Shown here: positions 50,178-61,879 of the stretch, one piece after another | Layout: each line of letters starts with the position of its first letter | Position numbering within the stretch: position 1 is the stretch's first letter | Assembly (NCBI RefSeq): GCF_000699445.3 | Contig: NC_067200.1 | Span: forward strand, 4,790,950-4,854,949 | Reading direction: 5' to 3' | Length of the DNA stretch: 64,000 nucleotides | From: Schistosoma haematobium | Lineage: Eukaryota > Platyhelminthes > Trematoda > Strigeidida > Schistosomatidae | Made by a program: the position numbers and the translations under genes | The notes under the pieces: model-generated | What the model was told of the DNA's origin: nothing | The model's database searches: none | What the model saw: the letters and a program-made list of their open reading frames with translations, nothing else

Positions 50178-50579
50178 TCAGTCGACTTTTGAGATGTTAC
50201 ATACCTCGCCTGTATGATTATTACATCCAGCATCACAATCCAAATAATTTTCCACTGTAGCATTTATCCCACATTTATCTACGGGTAATCGTCCATCGTC
50301 CTCGATGGCCTTGCATTCTAGTTCAGCGATATCAACCTCTTCTTGTAGATTTAACATCTTAAGTTGCCGTTCTAACTCAAGTCTCTTCTCTAAATTCCTT
50401 TTCCTCAATAATGCCTTATCTAACTTTAATCTGGAAGTACTTAGCTGGCTAGAGGACATACTATTAAGACTAACATCATCATATTTATCATCAGTAACAT
50501 CAGACATACCACAAACAGCTTTAGAAATGTTACCATCCATTTCGTCATTTTCCTTCAGCCTTTTGCTCCGTGTTTCCAT
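50178..50579 (-). pseudogene. gag: BEL gag N-terminal part
   Basis: 133 codons beginning with METRSKR, rich in charged residues. A predicted coiled coil lies in the middle ('RKRNLEKRLELERQLKML' region). It ends in a TGA at 50178-50180 that is in phase with the next gag-pol frame, so a single nonsense change explains the break. This start lies about 145 bases inside the 5' LTR, as expected for a polyprotein start. Confidence 0.85.
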
Positions 50580-50723
50580 CGTATTTGTTGTTCAAATAAT
50601 CAATTGCCAAAACAAATCTGAATTAATCCAAACGAAATCGACCAATAGGACCAGGAATTTGGACCCAAAATATCCAGAAAAACCCAAGGTATGAACACAG
50701 AACCAATAATTGAAGAACCTTTG

Positions 50724-51123
50724 TGTTACGTCCAAGTATGAGTTTTGCTCGTTCCAGTTATTGAAGTACGGACTATCGATCCACTTGCAAATTACGAACC
50801 CTAATTAACAACAGAACCAAGTCCCAATTTAGATACCAAATTTATTCGTAATTCACAAATAATCGACCAAATGTCGTTCTAACAACAATAATTATAAAAA
50901 TTACAAAACAAACCTTCAATTTTGTAGGTTCCCGGAGCAAAACTCCCAAATACCAAACCAAAGACAAAGAGAGCACCAAATACCAAACCAAAATGTCCGA
51001 AATAATGATATAAACAAACAGTGTCAAAAGTTAAGTAAAACAATTACATCCAAAAACACAGTAAATTATTAATGTACAATAAAAGGTTTTAATCCGCCAA
51101 ATGTCTTCAGTTCTCCCGTAACA
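50724..51123 (-). repeat. 5' LTR of BEL element
   Basis: 400 bases, matching 44789-45189. It would hold the promoter for leftward transcription. I could not assign a primer-binding tRNA next to it. Confidence 0.93.
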
Positions 51124-51169
51124 ATCACGAGATGTCATAACTGTTCTAAATGAAGACCTACTAAATCCT

Positions 51170-51650
51170 ATGATAAAACGACCACAAAACTCAAGTGACA
51201 TTAGATAGTAAACGATCACAGTGTTTATTCATAGGTGAAACAACACGTCCTGTGAATTGACAGCCAAAATATTGGATTTCACTTGATTTTGTACATGGAA
51301 CAGTGTTAGTCCTCTACAAAACCGAGAATATCACTCATACTTGCTTTGTGTGTATGTGGTTTTCAGTCACACAAACACATTATTATAAAGCGATGCTTTC
51401 CTTATTCTCGCTGGGTGACTGACACAACCGTTACTATAGTTAATAGAATTTTAGTGGCTTTCAGTCAACAGTAACCGAATGATATGTGAAAGGACCTAAA
51501 TTAAAATATAAGTGAATCATTTAGTTAACACACAGTTTCATGTGAATCACAGTCTACGGTAGTAAAAAAACCGAAATCCGATATCAGTTAGCAGACGCTG
51601 CATCTTATATGTTTAACAATTTGCTAAAATTCCCTCTTAGTCTAATTATT
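51170..51650 (+). repeat. Five-copy dispersed repeat, copy 4 (partial)
   Basis: Contains 'acagtgtttattcatagg', 'gaattgacagcc', 'ttttcagtca' and 'cattattataaagcgatg' in the standard order, but is more diverged and lacks the later blocks. A further copy follows immediately at 51678. Confidence 0.6.
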
Positions 51651-51677
51651 ATTAAACGGTATAGAGACTACAAATAG

Positions 51678-52182
51678 CATGACCCATCACAGTCTCATCG
51701 ATCAATATACATGAAACGAAATAACTAGTTGAGTCTCAAAGAATCGGGATTTTGAATGGGTGTCCCATAGATTGATAAACTAAGGACGTGTGAACTAGAT
51801 GCTCCCATGAAAAGGACCCACAAAACTCGTTTGAAATTACATGGTAATATGTTGTAGTGTTTATTCACAGTTGAATTGACGTACAAAACACTGGTTTTCA
51901 CTTCATTGTACTTTTAGAGAAGTAGTAATCTTTTGTAGAATGACAATGTCACTCATACTGCAGGGGAATTTCAGTCAAATAGACAAAACGTTTTATTAGA
52001 AAGTGATGTTTTTTATTCTAAATAAGATTCAGTTTACGCCCACAATACATAATAGAAAACATAGAATACCACATTATTTGATCAATAAGATGGAATGCGA
52101 TGATAGACAACAACAAAGTATAATCATTGATATTTCTGTAAATAACTGAGGTCAACAGAAATATGTTTTTGTAAAGCAAATG
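51678..52182 (+). repeat. Five-copy dispersed repeat, copy 5
   Basis: Corresponds to 20036-20556 of copy A at roughly 90-95 percent identity by eye. It ends at a deletion joint ('gttcagccatctc') where copy A has ~560 extra bases. Confidence 0.7.
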
Positions 52183-53461
52183 TTCAGCCATCTCAAAGCG
52201 CACAAAAAATCAACTATAAAATTACATGTTTGTCTGAGGGATTCGAAATTCCGTTAAAACAGAGAAATGAATAATTCATGGATGTGACAGTGGAATAAAT
52301 TGGGGAACTAAGTAAGGTAGAATCTCTCAGGAAGTGATCTGTGGTTCTGACTGAACATGAGAATGAAATAACGTAAATATGAAAATGTTCTAATAAGTCG
52401 TAATAGAGTGAGCAGCATCAATTAGCACCTAATGTATTCGGATTCACACACAATAAGTAAATGTAAGATGAAAATAATCCCGCCTCAAAATGATAACTAC
52501 GTTGATGTGTGAAATTCATTGTTGTACTGAAATTGATACTGATAGTAAAATAAGAGGTCAGTGAACGATTTTGCGGGTGTCGCAAATAGGTTCATTGAGT
52601 TATCGTTGAGTGTGTATTAGTGTAATGATCAGAAAAGCAGATTGGTGACTGTAGTGACGAGACATACGGAGTTGTACTCCTTTATGTTACTGAAGCCTAA
52701 CGTGGTTTATGTCGTTTGAGTGATATGCGCTCGACCTCGTTTGTTACCAAACCGTACTAATGCGCTATAAATGTACCAGTAAATGTGAATATTCATGACG
52801 GGTTGGCGAAATTGGCTTTCATGTGGCAAACAATTGTGCATCTTTGAAATATCAGCTCTAAACTACATGTTCTGCCGTACACTGTTCCGGGAATAGTGAG
52901 TCAATTGAAGTAATACGAAAACATTTATGGTTAATGGATGGTGCAGCATGCTGTTTTATGTGTGAATGGATAGATAAGATGAACACAATCGTTATTTATC
53001 GGCTAGTAATATGGCGTCGAATATCTGATGCGATAGCCATAATTCCACAAACATGCAAGATATTATTTAAACCATTTATGTGATGAATGGTCCAGAACAT
53101 AATAAACGTGATCAATCCATTCGAAAGTCTTATGATAATTGAAGGCGTCCACAGATATAATAGAAGATGATGCGGAACAAGAAAATGAATGGAATGTTAA
53201 CAAAATCACCTCGACTACGTGGATGAGTGTAGAAAGAGGGCAAAAATGACATGAAAGAAAATTGGAGTGGACACTCTTGGGGCGGTATAAATTCAGGCAA
53301 TTGAATAGTAAATATATTAAGGTGAGTTTCGAATGTCATAACGTGAATGGAACTTTCATAACGTTACAATCTGTTCGGTGAGTGATGTGATTGCATCAAT
53401 GTCATAATTTAATGTCAGCACAAACAGAAATTATATCATTGGGGTCTCGCTTTGGTTTGCG

Positions 53462-54946
53462 TTGCATCCCAAATCATGTAGTGTCTCTCGGTTTTATGGC
53501 TTACCAAAAATTCATAAACCAGATATTCCTCTAAGACCGAAAGTAGACTTCACAAACACCCCAACATATGCATTATCAAAATATTTAGGCAACATATTAA
53601 AACCACTGCAACTCAAATTACATAATATAATAAAAGACACATATGACTTTAAATCAAAATGATCCGGATTAATCATCGAGAAGAATGAAATCACGGTAAG
53701 CTTTGATGTCGTTTCTTTATACACAAGTGTTCCCATTAATAAATGCTTAGAATTCTTTAGTGGTTTACTCTAGAACGACAATACTCTTCCTGACAGATGC
53801 CCGTTGAGCATCAGTCTAATCATGAAATCCTTAAAACTTTGCTTAAATTCAACGCTGTTTACTTTTAACGGCATGTTATTCAAACAAACTAATGGTGTAG
53901 CAATGGGATACCCCGTGTCCCCGATTGTAGCCAACCTTTTCATGGCATACATAGAATCAAATATCTTCGCCCACAACATTATACCACGAATTTGGCTTAG
54001 ATATGTAGATGATACATTTGTTGTTATAGAAAAGACTCATCTAAGATCTTTTTCAAAACGAATAAATACACTTTCATCGCACATCAAATTCACGAATGAA
54101 AATGAAAATGTACATGGTGAGCTACCATTCTTGGATTGCTTAGTAAAAAGAAATCCAAATGGAAGTCTAAACCTATCCATTTACCGAAAACCGACACATT
54201 CAAGTCGTTATATTGACTTCCATTCAGCACATCCTTTCAGTGCAAAGATCTCGCTAGCCTTAAATCTTTTTAGAAGAGCTAACAAGATTATCACATCAGA
54301 GGAAGACAAACAAAAAGAACATGTGAATATAGTTAGCATCTTACAATTTAATAATTTTCCTATGAAGATTATTAGAAGCATATTAAAACAAAACAGTTTA
54401 TTACATTATAATAATGATTCGAATGAAATGCCATGGATTGGTACTGTAGTTCTACCATACCGTCATGGTACGACAGAAGAAATCTAAAGAATCTTAAAAC
54501 ATCACAGAATCAAATTGTATTACAAAACAACGGACACACTTTGTAATACTTTAGTTCGCCTGAAAGACAAAATCCCTTTCATGTCTACACAGAACTGCGT
54601 CTACAAATTAGGTCGTATTGATTGTGATGCCTATTATATTGGAGAGTCATTCCGCGAAATCGTGACTAGAGCCAAAGAACAAATTAGGTACACAAAGAAA
54701 CCTCCTAACAATCCTGTAGAATTGAACCAACTTCAAATTAAATCGGCAATAGCAGTTCATGCCATTTTCAACAACCACCAAATCGATTATAAAAATATCA
54801 AAATATTACAAAAAGGCTTTTCCAACTACAAAGAAAGGAGGGTAGCTGAGGCGTTCCATATAATGCTTAATCCTACTTCTCTCAGTAGAAAGGAAGGTCT
54901 TAGCATACATCCTACTTGGACCATCTATCCTAACCATTCAGTCTGA
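53462..54946 (+). pseudogene. Penelope RT plus GIY-YIG endonuclease with three in-frame stops
   Basis: One reading phase runs from 53462 to 54946, broken only by a TGA (53660-53662), a TAG (about 53771-53773) and a TAA (54485-54487); no frameshift is needed. RT features in order are 'SRFYGLPKIHKP', motif A 'SFDVVSLYTSVPI', motif B 'NGVAMGYPVSPIVANLFM', motif C 'RYVDDTF' and 'FLDCLV', with 'SIYRKPTHSSRYI' after it. The endonuclease piece has 'VYKLGRIDCDAYYIGES' (YIG retained) followed by an R-A-K-E helix. The three stops fit single-base decay of one formerly continuous protein. Confidence 0.9.
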
Positions 54947-54949
54947 TCG

Positions 54950-55300
54950 TATTTACAATTTCATACTATCATATTACAAATTTAAACTCTATCCTTTCTT
55001 ACCATAAAGGTCACAGAAGTTTTCATTCCTAAACAATGCACATATACATACACACAAATTTACATACAGATCATTTATGAATCACCTTGACAGAAATGAC
55101 ATGACATCAACTTGTGCAGACCTGTTTTTTGATTGATCAAATATTATTCTTGCATTGTTTCATTGTACTATTTAAACTTGGATTAATTTTAATTTGGTTA
55201 TTTATTCCCCGAAGAAGTGACTTACACTAAGTTACAAAACGTCAGAAAATCCAATTTTCTACTCACTGGGATATTACAAATATATTATTTTTATTTATAG
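54950..55300 (+). other. 3' untranslated part of Penelope-like element
   Basis: No coding features. The end contains 'cccgaagaagtgac' and 'gttacaaaacgtcagaaa' (55207-55250), a pattern common near Penelope element ends, followed by an AT-rich tail up to the target duplication. Confidence 0.5.
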
Positions 55301-55734
55301 AAATAATATTGCCGCGTCGAGTGATAATGTGACATCAATGTGATAATGAGACTATGATAATTAGGTGAATCATAATGGAATAGTTGACCAGATAGATCAG
55401 TGAGCAGAAGTGACAACAGGACAAAGTGTTGATAAGATAAAACGATTTGGGCATCTCCATGTCGTGTTGCACAGGCTTCGCTGAGTATGTGAGATCAGAG
55501 ATTGAGCTGTCTTTGCTGATTTTGTTCATCAGACGTGTGGAGTGTGGAAGTTTACTCATCGACGTTGTTGGCTGCGTTAGGTTCGCCGTTGGTGGGCTCA
55601 TCATTTTAGTGACCCTATATCTGACTCCATTTGGAACGTTTCTCATTGCTGTTGAGATACACATGTCGCCGATCCTCTCATATAAATATCAACTTGATTT
55701 GCGTTAGTGAATAACGGAATTAAATAAGTCAAAT

Positions 55735-58665
55735 ACGAGGAATGATCCTGAATACGTTTGATTCATGCAATCATCGATCCAGACAAACGACCGAATGAAC
55801 CATGGGAAATGACGCGCATTGAAAATGACATGTAAGTCAACTCGATTTAACCAAGTGCTGATCGATAACAATAGTCAGATATGTGATGGGTACTACAAAG
55901 AACACAAGCACACACGATCATACAAAGACAGTCAGGATTAATAAGCGAATAATTAACAAGGCCAAAATGTGACTCAAGAACGGTGAATATATATTAACTT
56001 GTCTGGAAGCTGGAATAAGACTTTGCACTGAAATTCCACACAAAGTAAATTTCTGAAGGATAATGAATGATGTTTACGTATCTTGAAGCAGAATTGTAGC
56101 ATCCATTCTGACAAAAAATGACAGTGCCAACTACTCATTTGTTGCTCAATGATTGATAGTGAAACTATTTGAACGTTGTTGTTGCGTAATGAAATGAATC
56201 AAAATCAAGATGTCTGTATCTGTCGTTCAATATTCGCTGCAATAATTTTTAGATTTGCTATGCACAACTGCTGAATTAACATGATGTTGTACCTCGAGTT
56301 CGTTTGTGGTCTTTATTCATTAAGTGTTCGCAAAGGAGTAGTTTTGCTGTAGATGTTCTAATCATCTTCAAATAGAAACGAATCACTGTAATGCTCGTTG
56401 GCAAAATACCGCAATGTCATATTTTTCATTAGAGTAACTTTTAAGTTCAACTCAACATCAACTAAACTCGTTATAGTTCGGTATTATTGCCATACTCATT
56501 ACACGTACTTCATCTTGAAAAAGAATGCAACACATGTAACAGTAATAAGCCACAATATGTTACGTACAACTGGTATTATGGTGCGATTTCGTAAGATTGT
56601 TCTACGTTACAATATTCTATCGTTTGTAATTGTCGTGATTTCTGTCTGCTCCCTTCACTCTTTCACGTATATTTTGATTTATCAGTGTATGACATATTAT
56701 TATTTATGAACACGTCTTCAGAAAATGCTTTGTTAAACCCTCTTCAAACATCATCTGTAAATTCTCCTGTAACCACATTCACCAACACACAGCTACAAAA
56801 GACGAGGTTAAATGGCAGGAAGACAATTATTTTGCGCTACAAATAGACAAAGTTGACCCAGAATAACAGACCACAAAGTTGATCAGGAAAAAGATCGCGC
56901 ACAATAGGTTGATGGTTTTCTAAGAGACTATTAGCTTTCTCGATATGCTGGCTTTTTCAATCGTATATTAAAAGGGATCTAAAATGTAAATCCCTTTTGT
57001 AAATTTGAAATAAATAAATTGGAAAATGATCCATTCGTCTGTCGGTGACAACTGCATCGGTTGGCGTATCTTCCTGAAACAGTCAATCAGTTCACATCTA
57101 CATTCAAACTATAGGTGCACAATTCTTCATAAATATAAGGAAGGAATTAGCGTCGTGTATTCTTGAAGTGACGAAAGACGAAATGATAAAGAAGTTAGAT
57201 TTATCAGCTGATTACCGACGAAATCAGCTCACAAACGTTATGACAGGTAATCACTGGTTCCGTTTCTATGAATTCGGTGGTAGTTATAGAACAATGTGAT
57301 CCAGACAAATCTCTATGAACAGAGTTTACCCAGCTGAAATGCAGATCTCAAATAAATTTTTCAACGTCAAACGGTTACCACAGGTCCATCAGCTAACGCA
57401 AAGTCATAAAGATTTGAGACAAAATTTCTTAGAAAATCACAACAGGAATCCGAAAGACTAGTGAAGCTAAGGAATCTAAAGGGTTCTGAACGCCTTTTAG
57501 TGACTTCATTGCAAATGATCATGTAAACGAACATAAAAATCAGGTTTTGTGGAGATCGTCGAGCTTTTAAAAAACAAACAATAGGTGACAGATATCCATG
57601 ATACTTCAGTTACATGACATCTTTGAGATTTTAGTTTGACAAGAAGTCTTCGCAATGCCCAAGTTACAAGATAACTTCTGAAAGTGTCGTGTCAGTTCGG
57701 GTGGTGGTCGCCGCTATCCGTGACTATCCGCTAGCTGATTCATGAGACGGTTCGTGGCGATTTATTGGCTTATAAATTATTACGTACGATTTATCCCGAA
57801 CTGTACAACAACATGACAGCCACTGTCGAACACCTTTCATGGACATTTTCGGACATTTCATCTTTCAGTTGAATTTAAAAGAGGGTCAGGGAATGCTGAT
57901 CAAGCGCTAGACAAGAAGATGGTGCTCGTTTGACGAAGAACGGGAATGCAATCAGACGTCAAGACTGACACATCGGACGTGGCAGTAGGAGATATATTGC
58001 AGCAGTTGGCAACTGAAACGTTAGTTCCCATTCATATTTCTAAAAGAGATTAAACCTTATTGAGACTATGAACAATAAATTCAGCTCTTTTACTAATGAC
58101 ACTTGTGTGTAATAAATTTTGCATTCATAGATATCCGTTATCTGTTACTTTGATTAAAGTGAACATGTCAATTCTGAACTAAGCGTATTATCCGCTATAC
58201 TCTTTCTTAATGAACATGAACTCCGTTCATACTCAATACTATACAGTTGATATTGACTAAAGTGTTTCACAACCTTAAAACGTTTGCGAATGCTGTTCAT
58301 ATGAAAAACATCAGGTTCCGTGACACCAACGCAGAATAGCCTCATAAAAAACTAACGATAAATAAACTACATAATACTGAATAAATTATATTAACCTTGT
58401 AATATTTACTTAACATGTTCACATGAAGAACATTATGTTTCCATTGACATTAATGTAGAACTGTCTCATGAGTAATTGACAGTGATTTTATGGGATTAGC
58501 TCGCTATTCCAATAACTATTGCTTCCATGGATAAGATGAACTGAACAAACACTCAAGTGAACGTTTATCAATCACTAGTGAATAAGCTACATAATCACCC
58601 AAAAATACTACGACTACATGGATTGATAATGAATAGACCAGACATTAGTGGGACAATTTTATGTA
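55735..58665. other. Non-coding block of copy B
   Basis: Corresponds to 24900-27775. Open frames present in copy A are interrupted here, so no protein is conserved. Identity by eye is about 90 percent, clearly lower than the 52183-53278 block. Confidence 0.6.
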
Positions 58666-58974
58666 TAATTGAAAGAGTGCTTCAATTCACAACCAAAATG
58701 CACAATTCCAGTCAACACAGGTCAAGCAATCAAAAGCAGGAACAAACCAAAATGGCTGCCGCCCAGACTTAGTATAAAGTAAAACAACATAAGTGCAGTT
58801 CGGGAAGAAACGTGCGGAATTAGTGAAATGGTTCAAAATGGTTCAAATGGTTGTGGACGAAATAGAAGAAGCTTTCGCTTAACAGGCTTCCGTGTCTAGT
58901 AGCAGGGGATCACCAAATCCTCCAGGCAGGAACCTAGGTATGTTAACAATAAAAAAGGAAAAGAAATTGGTAAA
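58666..58974 (-). mobile_element. Probable 3' untranslated end of CR1-like LINE
   Basis: This lies between the end of homology to copy A and the ORF2 stop at 58975. No coding content. It includes a tandem 'tggttcaaa' motif (58829-58850). The exact 3' end of the element and any target-site duplication could not be located. Confidence 0.5.
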
Positions 58975-61754
58975 TCATAATGTGATGCTGTCCTTGGTCC
59001 TTAAGAATAGGTCAAGTTGCCTCTTGAAGGACTCCTGAGAAGTCGCTTGGACTAGCTCGGCCGGCAGCGAATTCCAGCTTTTGACAACTCTTAAGGAGTA
59101 GAAGTTGTGTCTACATTCCGTCTTGCTATGTTGTGTTTCCAATTTCTGGGTGTTACCCCTTAGATTATTATTCGAACTAAGCTTAAGTAGGTGTTTAAGA
59201 GGATGTCCAGAAGTGTTAAGAATACTATAAGTTATTAGTAAATCACCTCTAAGACGCCTATATTCTAGTGGGTAAAGGTCTAGTGAACGAAGGCGTTCTT
59301 CGTAAGGCTTAGATTTGAGTCCTCGAACTGATTTCGTGGCTCGCCGTTGGATACGCTCCAAAGTGACCTTGTCCTTATGGAGTGAGGGGGGGAGTACTAT
59401 GTTTCCGTACTCTAAATGGGGACGGATGAAACTATTGAAGATTGTATGGAAAGTTCGTCCGTCAAACTGTCCAAAAATGCGCTTCAACGTTACCAGTGCA
59501 AGGTTTGCTCGGAAGGCATTTTTGTCACAGTTAGCGTAAGACTTTAAATCATGGGGCACCAGGACTCCTAAATCTTTTTCGACTTGGGATACTACTAGAG
59601 AGGAGTTTCCTAAGTTGTAACTGTAGTTTGCGACATGTCGCAGATGGACTACTTTACACTTTGAAGTGTTAAAGGTAAGTCCGTTATCGTCTGCCCAACT
59701 TTGAAGTCGAGTCAGATCCTCCTGAAGTGCCTGTGTATCGTCTTGGTTGCGTATCTCTCTCCAAAGTTTCACGTCGTCGGCAAAAAGTAGTACGTCTGAC
59801 GTTACCTGTTGAGGAAGATCATTTGTGTAGATCAAGAAGAGAAGAGGCCCTAGTACTGAGTCCTGGGGGACCCCACTACGACATTCCATAGCCTGAGATA
59901 AAGTGAAATTAACCCTAACCTTAAAGTGTCGATTTTTTAGGTATGAAGTAAGCCAATCGATTAGAGGTGGTTTGATACCTAGTCGTTTGAGCTTGTTGAT
60001 AAGACACAAGTGGTTAACCTTATCAAAAGCTTTTGAGAAATCAAGGTAAATGACATCAACCTTTCCCTTGCAATCGAGGATGCTTGTCCATCTGTCCACC
60101 GCAGTCAGCAGGTTGGTTATACAAGAGTAACCCTTCCTGAAACCATGCTGTTGGGGTGAGAAGAACTTTAAGGACAGTAGATAGTCATTTAAACCGTCGC
60201 ATATCAGGGACTCCATGAGTTTTGAAGGTAATGACAGAAGAGCCACCGGCCGATAACTTGAAGGTTCATTGCGTCGACCACCTTTGAAAATTGGTGTGAT
60301 GTGAGCCAACTTCCAGTTTTCCGGTAATTTGCCTCGGCTAAGCGAGTGTGAAAACATCACGCTAAGCGGCGTTGCCAGGATTGAGGCTGCCTCCCTCAGT
60401 ATGGCAGGATGAACCATATCCGGGCCAGGAGAAGTGTCAAGTCTTAAGTGCTGCAATTTCCGGAACACCAAGTCAGCGCTTAGGTCCACTTCAGAAAGTC
60501 CTGTGGAGTTGGAGATGAGACTGTCGTCAATAAAGTTGATGTCAGCCGGTTGAAATGTTTGAGAGTAATGGGCCGCCAGAAGGTTAGCGGCGTCGCCATC
60601 GTTGTTGGTCGGGCCGTTAAGACCTAGCAGTTGAGAAACTCCTGTTTTGGCTTGACGAAGAGAGGCTGCATAACGGAATAGGCTTCTAGGGATAGAGGCG
60701 AATTTGTCCATAAGCTTTGTTTGGTACTGAAGCCTGTCTTCTCTTGTAGCCTTCGTGCATGTGTTCCTGATATGTTTGTATTGCCTATACGCTCCATCGT
60801 TATTAGTTCGTTTGTAATCCGCCCAACAGTGCCGTTTGCGGCTTAGGAGGCGAAGGGTACGGTTCTTGATTACTGTAGGTGGCTTGAAGCTTTTGGGAAC
60901 CGTTTGAGGAACTGAATGGTCTGTAGCACATAAGAGCGTGTGCAGTAAGAAGTCCCAATGACCATCCACATCGATTTGAGGGTGAACATCCCAAACCACC
61001 TGTTGTAGATAGTCATGTAGAGCTGGCACATTCAGCCGTTTAAAATTCCATCGCAAATTATTGTTGGGATACCTTAGCTTAGTTTTGATGACAAAACTGA
61101 AGGCTATGACGGCATGATCGCTTTTTCCCAGAGGAGCCAGGATTGAGAGGTTGTCGACTAGGAATTCTTCGTTAGTGAATACACAGTCTAAGCGCGATGG
61201 TGTCTGACTGTTTCTTCAACGAGTTGCCGACCTCACGTTTTCATATAAGCCCAAGTCATCGATGAGGTTGAAGAACCGAGCTTCAATTGAGTTGTCGCCT
61301 CCAGTGTACGTGTGTTCCGCGAAGTTGACTCTAGGGAGATTAAAGTCCCCTAGAATCAGGATGTGTGTGAAACCGAGACGGATAGAGCGGGATAGTCCTT
61401 CCAGCATACGACTATCGTACTCGGTGTCGGCAGTTGGCTTCCTGTAAATGACTCCGACTAGACACCTGGAAGTACTAGACAATCTTACAGAGCACCATAT
61501 GGATTCCTCAAGATTGTTAAACTCGAGGTTGTGAACCTGGTGCACCTCCAAGCAAGAGCTTATGTATATGGCTACTCCGCCCCAATTCCTGTTTTTCTGT
61601 CGTTGCGGAACAAAGTCATCCCAGGCAATGCCAACTCTTGGTCCGAGAACTGAGAAGATATCCATGTTTCAGATATTCCTATCAGATGGGCCTTATTAGC
61701 GTTGCTTAGTTCACGTAGTTCATCCAGTTTGTTTGGTAGACTCGCGGCGTTCAT
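58975..61754 (-). pseudogene. CR1-like LINE ORF2: endonuclease-RT, two lesions
   Basis: The frame starts near 61754 ('MNAASLPNKLDELRELSN', 'GISETW') and shifts by one base around 61575-61620. It continues through the endonuclease ('GGVAIYISSC', 'VGVIYRKPTAD', 'ILILGDFNLPRVN') to a TGA at 61216-61218 where CGA is likely ancestral. The same phase continues past 'RLDCVFTN' and 'GKSDHAVI' into the 693-codon RT frame: 'PENWKLAHITPIFKGG', 'SPQQHGFRKG', motif A 'YLDFSKAFDKVNH', motif B 'SGVPQDSVLGPLLFLIY', catalytic 'LFADDVKL', thumb 'KDLGVLV', and the CR1 C-terminal 'RRATKSVRGL', 'YPLEYRRLRGDL' and 'VKSWNSLPAELV'. Only one frameshift and one stop separate it from an intact protein. Confidence 0.93.
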
Positions 61755-61879
61755 ATATAAGCAGTTTATGCTTTCAATTTGGAACGCGTGAGCTTCGTCC
61801 TGTTTTTCTGTATGAACCTTATGTGAATGGACAGGTAGCCCACCTATGTGAGGTTTGCCGAGGTGGTAGGCCCTGTCCT

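Larger units (their letters stand above)
44789..51123 (-). mobile_element. BEL/Pao LTR retrotransposon (Sinbad-like)
   Basis: About 6.3 kb with two ~400-base LTRs that start TG and end CA with short inverted ends (tgttacg/cgtaaca), and 4-base flanking duplications atca at 44785-44788 and 51124-51127. Internal order on the minus strand is gag, zinc knuckle, protease, RT, RNase H and integrase, which is BEL/Pao order. Size and LTR length are close to what I recall for the schistosome element Sinbad. The LTRs differ by five substitutions and one single-base gap by eye, so insertion was fairly recent. Coding is broken by three stops and two frameshifts. Confidence 0.93.
53432..55300 (+). mobile_element. 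5'-truncated Penelope-like retroelement
   Basis: Copy A is unoccupied here: 'cacaaacagaaataatattgccg' is continuous near 24067-24090. In copy B the same words are separated by 1.87 kb, with the target repeated as 'agaaat-a' (53426-53433 and 55300-55307). The insert encodes a Penelope-type RT fused to a GIY-YIG endonuclease on the plus strand, followed by ~350 bases of 3' untranslated sequence. Only the element's 3' part is present, starting in the RT fingers. Eukaryotic Penelope elements use this RT plus GIY-YIG organisation. Confidence 0.9.
41574..58665. repeat. Segmental duplication, copy B
   Basis: Recurs in the same order as copy A (16070-27775). It begins abruptly inside LINE ORF2. It carries a BEL/Pao element (44789-51123) and a Penelope-like element (53432-55300) absent from A. 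It lacks the sequences equivalent to 16923-17768 and 20557-21113. At the first of these gaps an unrelated ~90-base GC-rich filler is present (42437-42529). Homology ends near 58665, shortly before the 3' end of the CR1-like LINE. Confidence 0.9.

Noticed and set aside
55200..55250. Possible hammerhead ribozyme near the end of the Penelope-like element, as known for some Penelope families.
   Set aside because: No CUGAUGA core was seen on the plus strand together with a matching GAAA and stem; only a partial 'gaaac/aaaacgtc' resemblance. A covariance-model search would decide.
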